NCBI GenBank assembly: GCA_965119745.1
Contig: OZ221973.1
Coordinates: 1,674,001 to 1,738,000, forward strand
Direction: 5' to 3'
DNA: 64,000 bases
Origin: CAJFUR01 sp904420575
GTDB taxonomy: Bacteria; Actinomycetota; Coriobacteriia; Coriobacteriales; Eggerthellaceae
The translations under genes and the position numbers were made by a program. Shown here one piece after another: positions 8,511 through 15,925 of the stretch (positions are counted from its first letter, which is position 1; each line of letters begins with the position of its first letter). The notes below the pieces were generated by a model. It saw nothing but the letters and a program-made list of their open reading frames with translations, was not told the DNA's origin and searched no databases.

Positions 8511-10823
8511 ATGGCATACGGCAAACAATGGCGCACCGAGCTCGAGGACGGGACGGTCGTAACGCGCAGCAACACGTGGTCGCCTCCGGGAAGCCATCCG
8601 GTGGGATACGGCGTCAAGGTCGTCACGAAGGACGGCAAGCTTGTCCGGGTGGAAGGCGACGACGACAACCCCATCACCCGGGGCCGCGTCAATGCGATGA
8701 ATCTCGCGTTGCGCGAGTTCACCTACGCGCCTGAGCGCATCATCCATCCCATGAAGCGCGCTCGCGAGGATCGTGGCCTCGACAAGTGGGTGCAGACCAC
8801 GTGGGACGAGGCTCTCGACACCATCTGCGAGAAGGTGCGCTACTTCCAGAACACCTACGGCCCGCAGTCCATCGTCGTGTTCGGCGGCACGGGCCGCGAA
8901 GCGTGCATCTATTACTATGCTCTGACGTTCTCCGTGCTCCAGTCGCCCAACTGCTGCTACACACAGTCCGGCTGGTCGTGCTACGGCCCGCGCTGCTCCA
9001 TCGCCGACTACGTGCTGGGTGCTGGCTATCCGGAGCTCGACTATGCGGGGCATTTGCCGGGCAGCTACGACGACGAGCGCTACGTCGTGCCGAAGTGGAT
9101 CGTGGTCTGGGGCAAGGAGCCTCTGCCTTCCAATGGCGACGGCTTCTTCGGGCATTGCCTCGTCGACCTCATGAAGCGCGGCTCGCGGATCATCTCCATC
9201 GACCCCCGCATCACATGGGTGGGCGCGCATGACGGCAACATCAACCTGCAGGTGCGTCCGCAGACCGACACCGCCTTGGCCCTCGGCATCATGAACCTGA
9301 TGTTCCAGTCCGGCGAGTACGACCAGGAATTCGCCGAGAAGTGGATCTACGGCCTCGAGGAGATCAAGCAGCGCGCCGCCGAGTATCCGGTGGAGAAGGT
9401 GTCTGAAATCACCACGGTCGCAGTGGAGGACATCAAGCGCGTTGCGCACATCATCGGCACCGAGCGTCCTGTCGGTTGGGCGTGGGGCCTGGCGTTCGAC
9501 CAGAACAAGAACGGCGTGCAGCTCTCGCAGGCGTTCATCGTGCTGGCGGCCCTGGCTGGCTCTATCGACCGTCCCGGCGGCGTGACGCTTGGGCCTCCGT
9601 CGGCGCTTCTGGGCAAATGGCGCATGGAGCAGCGTGGCGCCATGAGCGACGAAGTGTGGGCGCTGCGCATTGGCGCCGAGGCGTGGCCCGGGCTTTCCAC
9701 CGGCATGGCCACCACGCAGCCCGACGAGACGCTGAACACCATGGAGACCGATCAGCCCTATGCGCTGAAGATGGGCTGGTTCAACAGCTCCAATTTCCTG
9801 ACGCCCACATGCTCCGCTCAGCCGAAGCGTTGGCACAAGGCGCTGCAGAAGCTGGAGTTCGTGGTGGTGCAGGACCTGACCATGACGCCTACCGCCATGG
9901 CTGTAGGCGACTACTTCCTGCCGATGGCCACATGGGCCGAACACGACGGTATCGTGCTCACCCATTATGGCCGCAACACCGTGTTCATGGGCCCCATGAA
10001 CAAGGCCTTGCAGGTGGGAGAGTGCAAGTCCGACCTTGAGATCTGCCTGATGTTCGGCCAGCGCCTGAATCCCGAATGGTGGCCGTGGTACAAGCCTGCC
10101 GACGGCAAGAGCCTTGACCTCGATGCGCTTCAGACGGCTGTCGAGGACTTCTACAGCGATCAGCTGAAGGAAGTGGGCCTGGATTGGAATAGCTTCCGGG
10201 AAGAGGGCCTCTACCAGCCCGGCGCGCATGGCTTCGAGTACGAGAAGTATGAGAAGGGCCTGCTGCGCTTCGACGGCGAGCCTGGCTTCAACACCGTCAC
10301 GGGGCAGATCGAGGCCTACTCGATCATGTACGAGTCGTGGGGCGAAGATCCTCTGCCATACTACGAAGAGCCGAACTACAGCCAGATCAGCAAGCCCGAC
10401 TACGCCGAACAGTATCCGCTGTTCAGCACATCGGGGTCGCGCCGGTACAGCTCGTTCCACTCCGAGCATCGCCAGGTTCCCTCGCTGCGTCAGATAGATC
10501 CGTGGCCGTGGGTGCAGATCAATCCCGAAACCGCGAAAGAGTACGGCATCACCGACGGTGACTGGGTGGAAGTCTACAACATGCTTGGCGCCGCGCGTTT
10601 CAAGGCGGAGATCACGCCTATTGTCAAGCCCGGCATCCTGAACTGTGCCCATGGCTGGTGGTTCCCCGAACAGGATGGCGAAGAGCCGAACCTCTACGGC
10701 GTATGGAAGTCCAACTTCAACAGCCTTGTGCCCCACTTCAACGTCGGCAAGCTCGGCTTCGGTGCGCCCTACAAGGGGATCATGTGCAACATGCGTCGCG
10801 TCCGCAGCCTTGACCAGGACTAA
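8511..10823 (+). CDS. Molybdopterin oxidoreductase-family catalytic subunit lacking Fe-S cysteines (transhydroxylase-like)
   Basis: 770-aa cytoplasmic protein of the DMSO reductase superfamily, related to the pyrogallol transhydroxylase / catechol dehydroxylase branch. It has no Tat signal. It matches the paralogues at 43522 and 61126 along its length (SPPGxHPVG near residue 24, CYGPR in the Mo region, VVWGKEPL, SIDPRITW, HGWWFPEQDGEEPNLYG near the C-terminus). All four residues that are Cys in those paralogues are changed: Ser28, Tyr33, Asn61 and Asn64. The N-terminal [4Fe-4S] cluster should therefore be absent, as in the alpha subunit of Pelobacter pyrogallol transhydroxylase (family knowledge). 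The CYxPR motif is kept, so a molybdenum cofactor is still expected. A non-redox hydroxyl transfer, hydration or lyase reaction is the leading inference; substrate unknown. Confidence 0.85.
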   Translation: MAYGKQWRTELEDGTVVTRSNTWSPPGSHPVGYGVKVVTKDGKLVRVEGDDDNPITRGRVNAMNLALREFTYAPERIIHPMKRAREDRGLDKWVQTTWDEALDTICEKVRYFQNTYGPQSIVVFGGTGREACIYYYALTFSVLQSPNCCYTQSGWSCYGPRCSIADYVLGAGYPELDYAGHLPGSYDDERYVVPKWIVVWGKEPLPSNGDGFFGHCLVDLMKRGSRIISIDPRITWVGAHDGNINLQVRPQTDTALALGIMNLMFQSGEYDQEFAEKWIYGLEEIKQRAAEYPVEKVSEITTVAVEDIKRVAHIIGTERPVGWAWGLAFDQNKNGVQLSQAFIVLAALAGSIDRPGGVTLGPPSALLGKWRMEQRGAMSDEVWALRIGAEAWPGLSTGMATTQPDETLNTMETDQPYALKMGWFNSSNFLTPTCSAQPKRWHKALQKLEFVVVQDLTMTPTAMAVGDYFLPMATWAEHDGIVLTHYGRNTVFMGPMNKALQVGECKSDLEICLMFGQRLNPEWWPWYKPADGKSLDLDALQTAVEDFYSDQLKEVGLDWNSFREEGLYQPGAHGFEYEKYEKGLLRFDGEPGFNTVTGQIEAYSIMYESWGEDPLPYYEEPNYSQISKPDYAEQYPLFSTSGSRRYSSFHSEHRQVPSLRQIDPWPWVQINPETAKEYGITDGDWVEVYNMLGAARFKAEITPIVKPGILNCAHGWWFPEQDGEEPNLYGVWKSNFNSLVPHFNVGKLGFGAPYKGIMCNMRRVRSLDQD

Positions 10824-10843
10824 CTCGAAAGGAAGTGGAATCG

Positions 10844-11203
10844 ATGGCAGAACAGAAATATGCCCTGCTCGTGGACTACACCTATTTCTCCGGCAATCAT
10901 GCCGCTGAAATAGCCTGCAAGGAGGAACTTGGCCTTTCCTTGGATCAGTTCGGCATCAAGGAAGTGGAAGTCGGGCCGTTCCGCAAGAGCGAAGGCAGCG
11001 ATGGCGACGCATGGGAATGGTTCTACCTTCCGTGCCCCACGTCCATCTTCTCCGAGCATTGGGGAACGGGCGGTGACAAGGCCGGCCAGCGTCCCTTGGC
11101 CGTGCAGGTAGAGGAATCGGCCTCGATGTACTACGGCACCCTTGAGGACATGATCGCCAAGATGGCGGAATTCGACCGCCCGATGGTTCTGTTCCAACTG
11201 TAG
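10844..11203 (+). CDS. Degenerate ferredoxin-like small subunit without Fe-S ligands
   Basis: 119-aa partner of the preceding subunit, 20 bp downstream. It aligns end to end with the Fe-S subunits at 50286 and 56822: the same ELGL....FG.K core, WEWFYLP for WEWTWLP, and MYYGTLEDMIAKM for MYYGEVEELARKM. In the first cluster motif three of four Cys are replaced (Phe15, Asn18, Ala21; only Cys25 remains). The whole second motif (CDLC...CVQHC in the others) has no aligned Cys. It should therefore bind no [4Fe-4S] cluster and serve a structural role. Start ATG 10844 follows a GGAAG site; the GTG at 10835 lies inside that site. The frame is intact and the hydrophobic core is kept, so it is diverged rather than decayed. 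Confidence 0.8.
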   Translation: MAEQKYALLVDYTYFSGNHAAEIACKEELGLSLDQFGIKEVEVGPFRKSEGSDGDAWEWFYLPCPTSIFSEHWGTGGDKAGQRPLAVQVEESASMYYGTLEDMIAKMAEFDRPMVLFQL

Positions 11204-11220
11204 GCTTTTGCGCCTGCGGA

Positions 11221-11256
11221 ACTCCGCCCGCCGGCCAACGGCCCGGCGGGCGGAGT
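11221..11256. terminator. Strong intercistronic hairpin
   Basis: Perfect 14-bp GC-rich stem (11221-11234 with 11243-11256) and an 8-nt loop, between the degenerate small subunit and the 74-aa gene. No T run follows, so it may be an attenuator or an mRNA-stabilising structure rather than a full terminator. Confidence 0.5.
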
Positions 11257-11287
11257 CCGGGCGCGCTTCGACAAGAAGGAGGGCGCT

Positions 11288-11512
11288 ATGACCCGAGATG
11301 AATTCTTCGCACTCGATGCCGCCGAGGCGGCCGAGAAGCTCAACGCCTTTCTGGCCGAGGGCAAAAGCCAGGACGAGGCGCTTGCCGAGGTGGGCGTTAG
11401 CAAGGCTGACCTCATGAAGGCGCAGATCTTCTTCGTGAAGGACAAGTTCATTGCCCGCGCGTGGGGTGGCTACACTTCCACCAAGGCAACGGGCAACGAA
11501 GTGGGCAAGTAG
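11288..11512 (+). CDS. Small helical protein of unknown function
   Basis: 74-aa acidic protein with an excellent ribosome site (AAGGAGG, seven bases before ATG). The sequence looks mostly helical (residues 4-25 and 28-50), with a helix-turn-helix-like stretch SQDEALAEVGVSKADLMKA, then a basic aromatic tail. It has no cysteine, signal peptide or membrane segment. I do not recognise a family. It lies 84 bp after the degenerate small subunit of the molybdoenzyme and before two other small genes, so a role in that locus is likely by position only. Confidence 0.65.
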   Translation: MTRDEFFALDAAEAAEKLNAFLAEGKSQDEALAEVGVSKADLMKAQIFFVKDKFIARAWGGYTSTKATGNEVGK

Positions 11513-11533
11513 GCTGGACGGGTGGAAGATGGG

Positions 11534-11568
11534 CCGGGCCGGGGTCGCCTCTGCGGCGCCCGGTCCGG
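11534..11568 (+). terminator. Probable rho-independent terminator
   Basis: CCGGGCCGGG (11534-11543) pairs with CCCGGTCCGG (11559-11568) with one G-U pair, followed by TTTCTGG. It lies 21 bp after the stop of the 74-aa gene. Confidence 0.5.
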
Positions 11569-11721
11569 TTTCTGGTTGCGCGCAGGTGAAGGCGCGCGTT
11601 TCGGTTCCTGCAAGCGCCGGCGCGTGACACGCAGGCGGTCTCTGTGGACGACCGGTCGGTTATGACGGCCCTGCCGGGTGGCTTGCGGGTTTGCTTTTGC
11701 AAGAAGAGAGGTGGGTTGCGC

Positions 11722-12054
11722 ATGGCGACCGAGGAAGAGATCATGTCTGAAGTGCGCTCGCTTGGGCGTCTGTCTCCGCATCAGGAGGATGTGCTGTACA
11801 GCATCGCTCTCAAGCAGGACGAACTGGGCAGAGAGTCCACTTGCCTGCTGCTGGACAAGCTTGCAGGGAACCCCCTTTACGAGCCCTTGATCGAGCGTGA
11901 GTACCTGACATACGACACGTTCGACCATGGAGGCGTGAACCGGGTCGCCAGCCTGTACGTGACCTTGAAGGGTCTGCGATACTGCATCCTGTTCGCTGAC
12001 GAACTGTCCCGCCGCCATGGAGAGCTGCATCTCCGGCGCGTGGCGGAGCGGTGA
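11722..12054 (+). CDS. Small protein of unknown function
   Basis: 110-aa soluble protein starting MATEEEIMSEVRSL. The ATG at 11722 follows an AGAGGTG site; the frame is open further upstream, but those residues look non-coding. Residues 5-60 look helical and residues 65-95 look like a beta hairpin (TYDTFDHGG, VASLYVTLKGLRYCILFADEL). The layout is reminiscent of small winged-helix proteins, but no motif is decisive. It follows the molybdoenzyme locus and precedes a zinc-ribbon gene. Function not assigned. Confidence 0.6.
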   Translation: MATEEEIMSEVRSLGRLSPHQEDVLYSIALKQDELGRESTCLLLDKLAGNPLYEPLIEREYLTYDTFDHGGVNRVASLYVTLKGLRYCILFADELSRRHGELHLRRVAER

Positions 12055-12153
12055 CGCGTCGGGAGGGCGCCTGGTCCGCGGACGGGGTGAAGGGTTCGTT
12101 TGGCTTGCGCATCCGACGTTTGCAGTGCGCTGTCATCTGATGGGAGGAAAGCC

Positions 12154-12498
12154 ATGTGCTGGTCATGCAATTCCTTGTGCGGAGGGTGTCGGCCTCCCCG
12201 CAAGCGTGCGGTCGTTTGCCCGGAATGCGGTGCGTTCAACGTAGTGGACCTCGAGCATTTTCATGAAGGCAATCCCTGCTCTCGCTGCGGCACCGACCTG
12301 ACCGCCGCCGCCATTCCTGAGCCTGTGACATGTCTCGTATGCGGCGAGGTGTGCTACAACCCCTGCCGCAAGGGCAGGGGAGGGGTTGTCGGCGAAGGAG
12401 TCGACGGCGGGGATGGGAGTGCCGCCGCTGCCGAAGGCGGCACTCCCGGTGTGCGCCCTTGCCGGATGCGTGTGGGCAAGCCGCTTCTCGACTCATGA
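12154..12498 (+). CDS. Cysteine-rich multi-zinc-ribbon protein (MCWSC type)
   Basis: 114-aa protein beginning MCWSCNSLCGGC. Further cysteine pairs follow at VCPECGAFN, PCSRCGTDL and TCLVCGEVC, giving at least two complete zinc ribbons in the first 75 residues. The Gly/Ala-rich tail is of doubtful significance. Start ATG 12154 has a GGGAGGAAAG site nearby, and the Met-Cys start matches the other microproteins in this window. It closes the cluster that starts at 8130 and is convergent with the serine dehydratase gene. Metal binding is very likely; biological role unknown. Confidence 0.65.
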   Translation: MCWSCNSLCGGCRPPRKRAVVCPECGAFNVVDLEHFHEGNPCSRCGTDLTAAAIPEPVTCLVCGEVCYNPCRKGRGGVVGEGVDGGDGSAAAAEGGTPGVRPCRMRVGKPLLDS

Positions 12499-12541
12499 TC
12501 GGAGTCGGGATCCCAGCCAAAAGTGGACTGGCCGGGCCTCT

Positions 12542-14272
12542 CTAGCCCGCGCACTTCGCGCACCAGGCGCAGGCGGCCGGCGCGGCGGCGATGCCGCCCA
12601 AGGCGCTTTCGCGCAGCTCGAAGGGGAGCGCCCGGCCGACCGCGTCCATGGCGGCCACGGTCTCGTCGAATCCGACGAGGTTCTCCGTCCCGGAAAGGGC
12701 GATCTGCGCACAGACAAGCGCCGTCGTGGCGGCGGTGGCGTTGCGTTTCTGGCACGGCACCTCCACCAGCCCGCCGACGGGATCGCACACCAACCCCATA
12801 AGGCTCATGAGCGCGCTCGACGCCGCGGCGAGCGCCTGGGCGGGGGTGCCGCCGGCTATCTCGACCGCGGCTGCGGCGGCCATGGCGGCTGCAGAGCCGA
12901 TCTCGGCCTGACAGCCCCCTTCGGCACCCGAAACGCTGGCGTTGCGTGCAATAAGATAGCCCACCGCCGCTGCCGCGAGAAGGCCTGCGTGCAGCTTCTC
13001 GTCGGTCAGCCCCCGGTGGCGGCCAAGCCCCAGCAGCACCGCCGGCACGACGCCGGCCGATCCCGCGGTAGGCGCAGCCACGATGCGGCCCATGGACGCG
13101 TTCGTTTCCAGCACGGCCAGCGCGTAGGCGGAAACGGTGGCGGAAAGCGGGTCGAGAAGCGGCGTCGTTCCCGCGCCTGCGCTCGTGCCTGCGCCTGCGC
13201 CGGCGCTCGTTCCCGTCCCTGTGCCCGCGACCTGCAGCGACTCCGCCAACGCCCGGGCCTCGCCACCGATGAGGCCGCCCGTCGAGTGCACGGGGCGTGC
13301 GATTGACTCGGTGGCCGAGGCGCGCATGACCTGCAGCACGCGTTCCAGGTAGGCGTCGACGTTCGCCGCGTGTCCGTCCAGCGCGCACAGCGCTTCCTCC
13401 CGCTCGCGGAACGCTTGGGAAATGGCGCACGACCCTTCGGCGCAGCGGGCTAGCAGCTCGGCACCCGAAACGAAGTCGCAGCGGGCGAAGCGCGCTTCTG
13501 CGTCTTCGGCCATGGAAGGGGTGGCCTTCGGCCCTGTCGTTTCCTGCTCCCCATCCGCGTCGCCGGCGCGCTCTGCCGGTATCACGCGCACGTCGCGCAC
13601 GGCGGGGTGGCGCTCGATGGCCGCGCGCGCAGCCTCGGGCACGGCATCGTCGGTCTCCATGACCGTGTAGGCGGCCGAGCCCTTGCGCGTGCGGAACATG
13701 CGGGTAGTGGCTATGTTCACGCCGCAGTCGGCCAGGCAGGTGGCGATGTGGGCGAGCACGCCCCGCTCGTCGTGCTGGCGCACGACTACGCTCGTGTGTT
13801 CGCCGGTGATGTCCACGTCGATGCCGTCGATGCGCCGGATGACGGCTGCGCCCCCGCCGATGCTCACGCCCCGCACGTCGAGCGTGTCGCCGCCTTCTTC
13901 CAGGATTTCAATGTCAACGGTGTTGGGATGCTCGACGTCGTCTGCACCCTTCGCTCGGCCGCCAACGCCGCCATCGTCCGTGGCCCGCACGAACCGCACG
14001 CCCAGGCCCGCTTCCTGCGCGCGCTCGAACGAGTCGCGTATGCCCAGGTCATCGGCGGAAAGCCCCAGCATGCCGGCCACCAGGGCCTTGTCGGTGCCGT
14101 GCCCTGTGCCCGTGTGCGCGAACGACCCGTGCAGCGTGAACGTCACGTGCTTGGGGCGCGTGCCGCACAGCCGCCGCGCCATGCGCGCGATGGCGAGCGC
14201 CCCCGCCGTATGCGAGCTGGAAGGCCCCACCATGATAGGCCCGATGATGTCGCGCAGTCCCAATGTCTTCAC
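12542..14272 (-). CDS. sdaA: L-serine ammonia-lyase (serine dehydratase), single-chain iron-sulfur type
   Basis: 576-aa enzyme converting L-serine to pyruvate and ammonia. The N-terminal beta domain (GPSSSHTAGALAIARMAR, LHGSFAHTGTGHGTDKAL) is followed by an ACT-like regulatory segment (about residues 160-230), then the alpha catalytic domain with the Cys residues expected to hold the [4Fe-4S] cluster (EGGCQAEIGSA, CDPVGGLVEVPCQKRNA). Two- and one-chain forms exist; this is the fused form. An unusual Gly/Thr/Ser/Ala repeat linker (about 345-370) interrupts the alpha domain. The start is GTG at 14272, preceded by AAAGGA. It is divergent from a LuxR gene and convergent with 12154. Serine deamination fits an amino-acid-using anaerobe. 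Confidence 0.92.
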   Translation of the reverse strand: MKTLGLRDIIGPIMVGPSSSHTAGALAIARMARRLCGTRPKHVTFTLHGSFAHTGTGHGTDKALVAGMLGLSADDLGIRDSFERAQEAGLGVRFVRATDDGGVGGRAKGADDVEHPNTVDIEILEEGGDTLDVRGVSIGGGAAVIRRIDGIDVDITGEHTSVVVRQHDERGVLAHIATCLADCGVNIATTRMFRTRKGSAAYTVMETDDAVPEAARAAIERHPAVRDVRVIPAERAGDADGEQETTGPKATPSMAEDAEARFARCDFVSGAELLARCAEGSCAISQAFREREEALCALDGHAANVDAYLERVLQVMRASATESIARPVHSTGGLIGGEARALAESLQVAGTGTGTSAGAGAGTSAGAGTTPLLDPLSATVSAYALAVLETNASMGRIVAAPTAGSAGVVPAVLLGLGRHRGLTDEKLHAGLLAAAAVGYLIARNASVSGAEGGCQAEIGSAAAMAAAAAVEIAGGTPAQALAAASSALMSLMGLVCDPVGGLVEVPCQKRNATAATTALVCAQIALSGTENLVGFDETVAAMDAVGRALPFELRESALGGIAAAPAACAWCAKCAG

Positions 14273-14321
14273 GGTCGTCCTTTCCGCCGTCGCGCTGCCG
14301 TACGCCTACCGGCTGCCCGCC

Positions 14322-14330
14322 ATTCTAGCA
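14322..14330 (-). promoter_or_regulatory. Extended -10 promoter element of sdaA
   Basis: On the minus strand TGC-TAGAAT forms an extended -10 box about 50 bases upstream of the GTG start; no good -35 box is seen. Confidence 0.4.
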
Positions 14331-14415
14331 TGCGTTGAAGGCGACAGCTGGCATGTATGGACAAACGTCCGCCTCTCCACTACCATCCAACATCATCTTG
14401 CAGGGAGGGGGTTCC

Positions 14416-15810
14416 ATGTCCGCACGACGGATGGGGTCCATGATGGCCGCCGTCAAACGAAACGCACTGCAGGCCTGGCCGTGGTGGTTGGGATTCGCGC
14501 TCATGTGGCCGGTCCGCTACCTGCCGCGGACCAGCCTGTTCTTCGAAGCGTTTCCATTTTTCGGTGCCTTCCAGCTTCTTGGATGCGCCCTTGCATTCCT
14601 TGCCTTGTTGCTTGCAGCCCGCCCTTTGTGGCTGCTTTCCGACAAGGCCATCCGCATTGGCGCGTTCGGCGTTGGCGTGTCGGCGGCGCTCGGATTCGTC
14701 CTTATCGGCGACCAGGCGAACGGTGCTTTGATCCCGTTCGGATACCTGATGATCGGCATGGCGAATGCGGGGTTCCTCGCTCTTTGGTACCGTGCCTTCA
14801 ACGGGATGCGCGCTTTCGACATTCTGGTCTGCCTTGCATTTGCGTCGGTGGTGCTTTCGCTTGTCGATGGCGTGCTGTTGCTGCTGCCCGATCACGTCGC
14901 GAAGTCGCTCATGGTTCTGTTGCCGCTGGCCTCGCCGGCATTGCTCTGCCGGACGCTGCCTTTGTCGCTTGGAAATCAGCTGCAGGAAAGGAAGGCCGGC
15001 AAAGGGACAAGGCGAGTGAAGGGGGAGGACGCGGGCTATTATGTCCTTGCCGTGGTCGTCGGTTGCGCGTTCGGCTTCATGAGCAGGATCGTGCATCAGG
15101 AGCCGTCGCTCACGAACGACCTGCTTTCCGTTGCCACGTTGCTGGCCATAGCCGGGGCGCTTGTTGTGTCGGCCCCGGCGATCGAGAAGAGGGGCTTCGG
15201 GCCGGTGCTCATGCAGGTTGCGCTTCCCGTTGTGGCTGCGGCGTTCCTGCTTTTGCCCATTGCCCCCTGGCCTTTGGCGGTGACGAACACTCTGTGCATA
15301 ATGGGGGCCTACTACTTCTACTTCGCCATGTTCGCGTTCTGGTCATCGGAGTCCGGCATGCGGGGCCTCGCCCCGTTCGCCTTGTTCTTCCTGCTGCAAT
15401 CGGTGGCGGAGTTCGTATCGTCCATCGTGGCGGCACGTGCGTTCGCTGCTTTGTCGCAGGACTATGGCAACGCCTTGTTCGTGGTCGCCCTGGTTGCCGT
15501 GTACGTGTTCTTCATCGTCTCGAATGCCCTGGCCAAGCGCGAGGGCGGCGTTCCTGACGTGTCGCATGGCGAAAAGGCCCACAGAGAAGCGCTGCAGGAA
15601 GCCGCGGCCATGTTCGACCTGACCGAGCGGGAGCGCGAGATCCTGGTGCTTGTCGCTTTGGGCAAGCCGCGCAAAGCCATTGCGGCGGAGCTGTTCATCA
15701 GCGAGGACACCGTGAAGACCCACACGCGAAACCTGTACAAGAAACTCGGCGTTCACTCGAAAAAGGACGTGCAAGCGCTGTTCGATGATGGTTCACCCCT
15801 TAAGGGGTAG
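14416..15810 (+). CDS. LuxR-family regulator with polytopic membrane domain
   Basis: 464-aa protein from ATG 14416, chosen for the GGAGGGGG site just upstream; the frame is open 81 bases earlier. About twelve hydrophobic helices occupy residues 15-385. The C-terminal LuxR helix-turn-helix covers about residues 395-455 (LTEREREILVLVALGKPRKAIAAELFISEDTVKTHTRNLYKKLGVH). It is immediately upstream of, and codirectional with, the flavoprotein lipoprotein gene at 15926, with a 115-bp gap. Control of that gene in response to its substrate is the natural inference from similar Eggerthellaceae pairs; the ligand is unknown. Confidence 0.85.
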   Translation: MSARRMGSMMAAVKRNALQAWPWWLGFALMWPVRYLPRTSLFFEAFPFFGAFQLLGCALAFLALLLAARPLWLLSDKAIRIGAFGVGVSAALGFVLIGDQANGALIPFGYLMIGMANAGFLALWYRAFNGMRAFDILVCLAFASVVLSLVDGVLLLLPDHVAKSLMVLLPLASPALLCRTLPLSLGNQLQERKAGKGTRRVKGEDAGYYVLAVVVGCAFGFMSRIVHQEPSLTNDLLSVATLLAIAGALVVSAPAIEKRGFGPVLMQVALPVVAAAFLLLPIAPWPLAVTNTLCIMGAYYFYFAMFAFWSSESGMRGLAPFALFFLLQSVAEFVSSIVAARAFAALSQDYGNALFVVALVAVYVFFIVSNALAKREGGVPDVSHGEKAHREALQEAAAMFDLTEREREILVLVALGKPRKAIAAELFISEDTVKTHTRNLYKKLGVHSKKDVQALFDDGSPLKG

Positions 15811-15925
15811 CGGAGTTCCTTGCGTTTCACCCTCGTTTCCCCCTTATCTTGCCTGGCCGAAACGGCGTAGCCTCGCTTTTGCAGCCAAAGGTTGCATGAA
15901 AGAAGAAGCGAACAAGGAGGATGGG

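Noticed and set aside
8511..11203. Interpreting the cysteine-free alpha-beta pair as pseudogenes
   Set aside because: Both frames are complete, have good ribosome sites and keep conserved blocks. Replacements are confined to cluster ligands, which fits adaptation rather than decay.
13000..13300. Long plus-strand open frames opposite the serine dehydratase
   Set aside because: They are GC-rich shadows with Arg/Pro/Ala-biased composition and no ribosome site.
12542..14272. Reading the Gly/Thr/Ser/Ala repeat in the serine dehydratase as a domain boundary with a separate gene
   Set aside because: The frame is continuous through both beta and alpha domains, and single-chain forms are known; the repeat is a linker.
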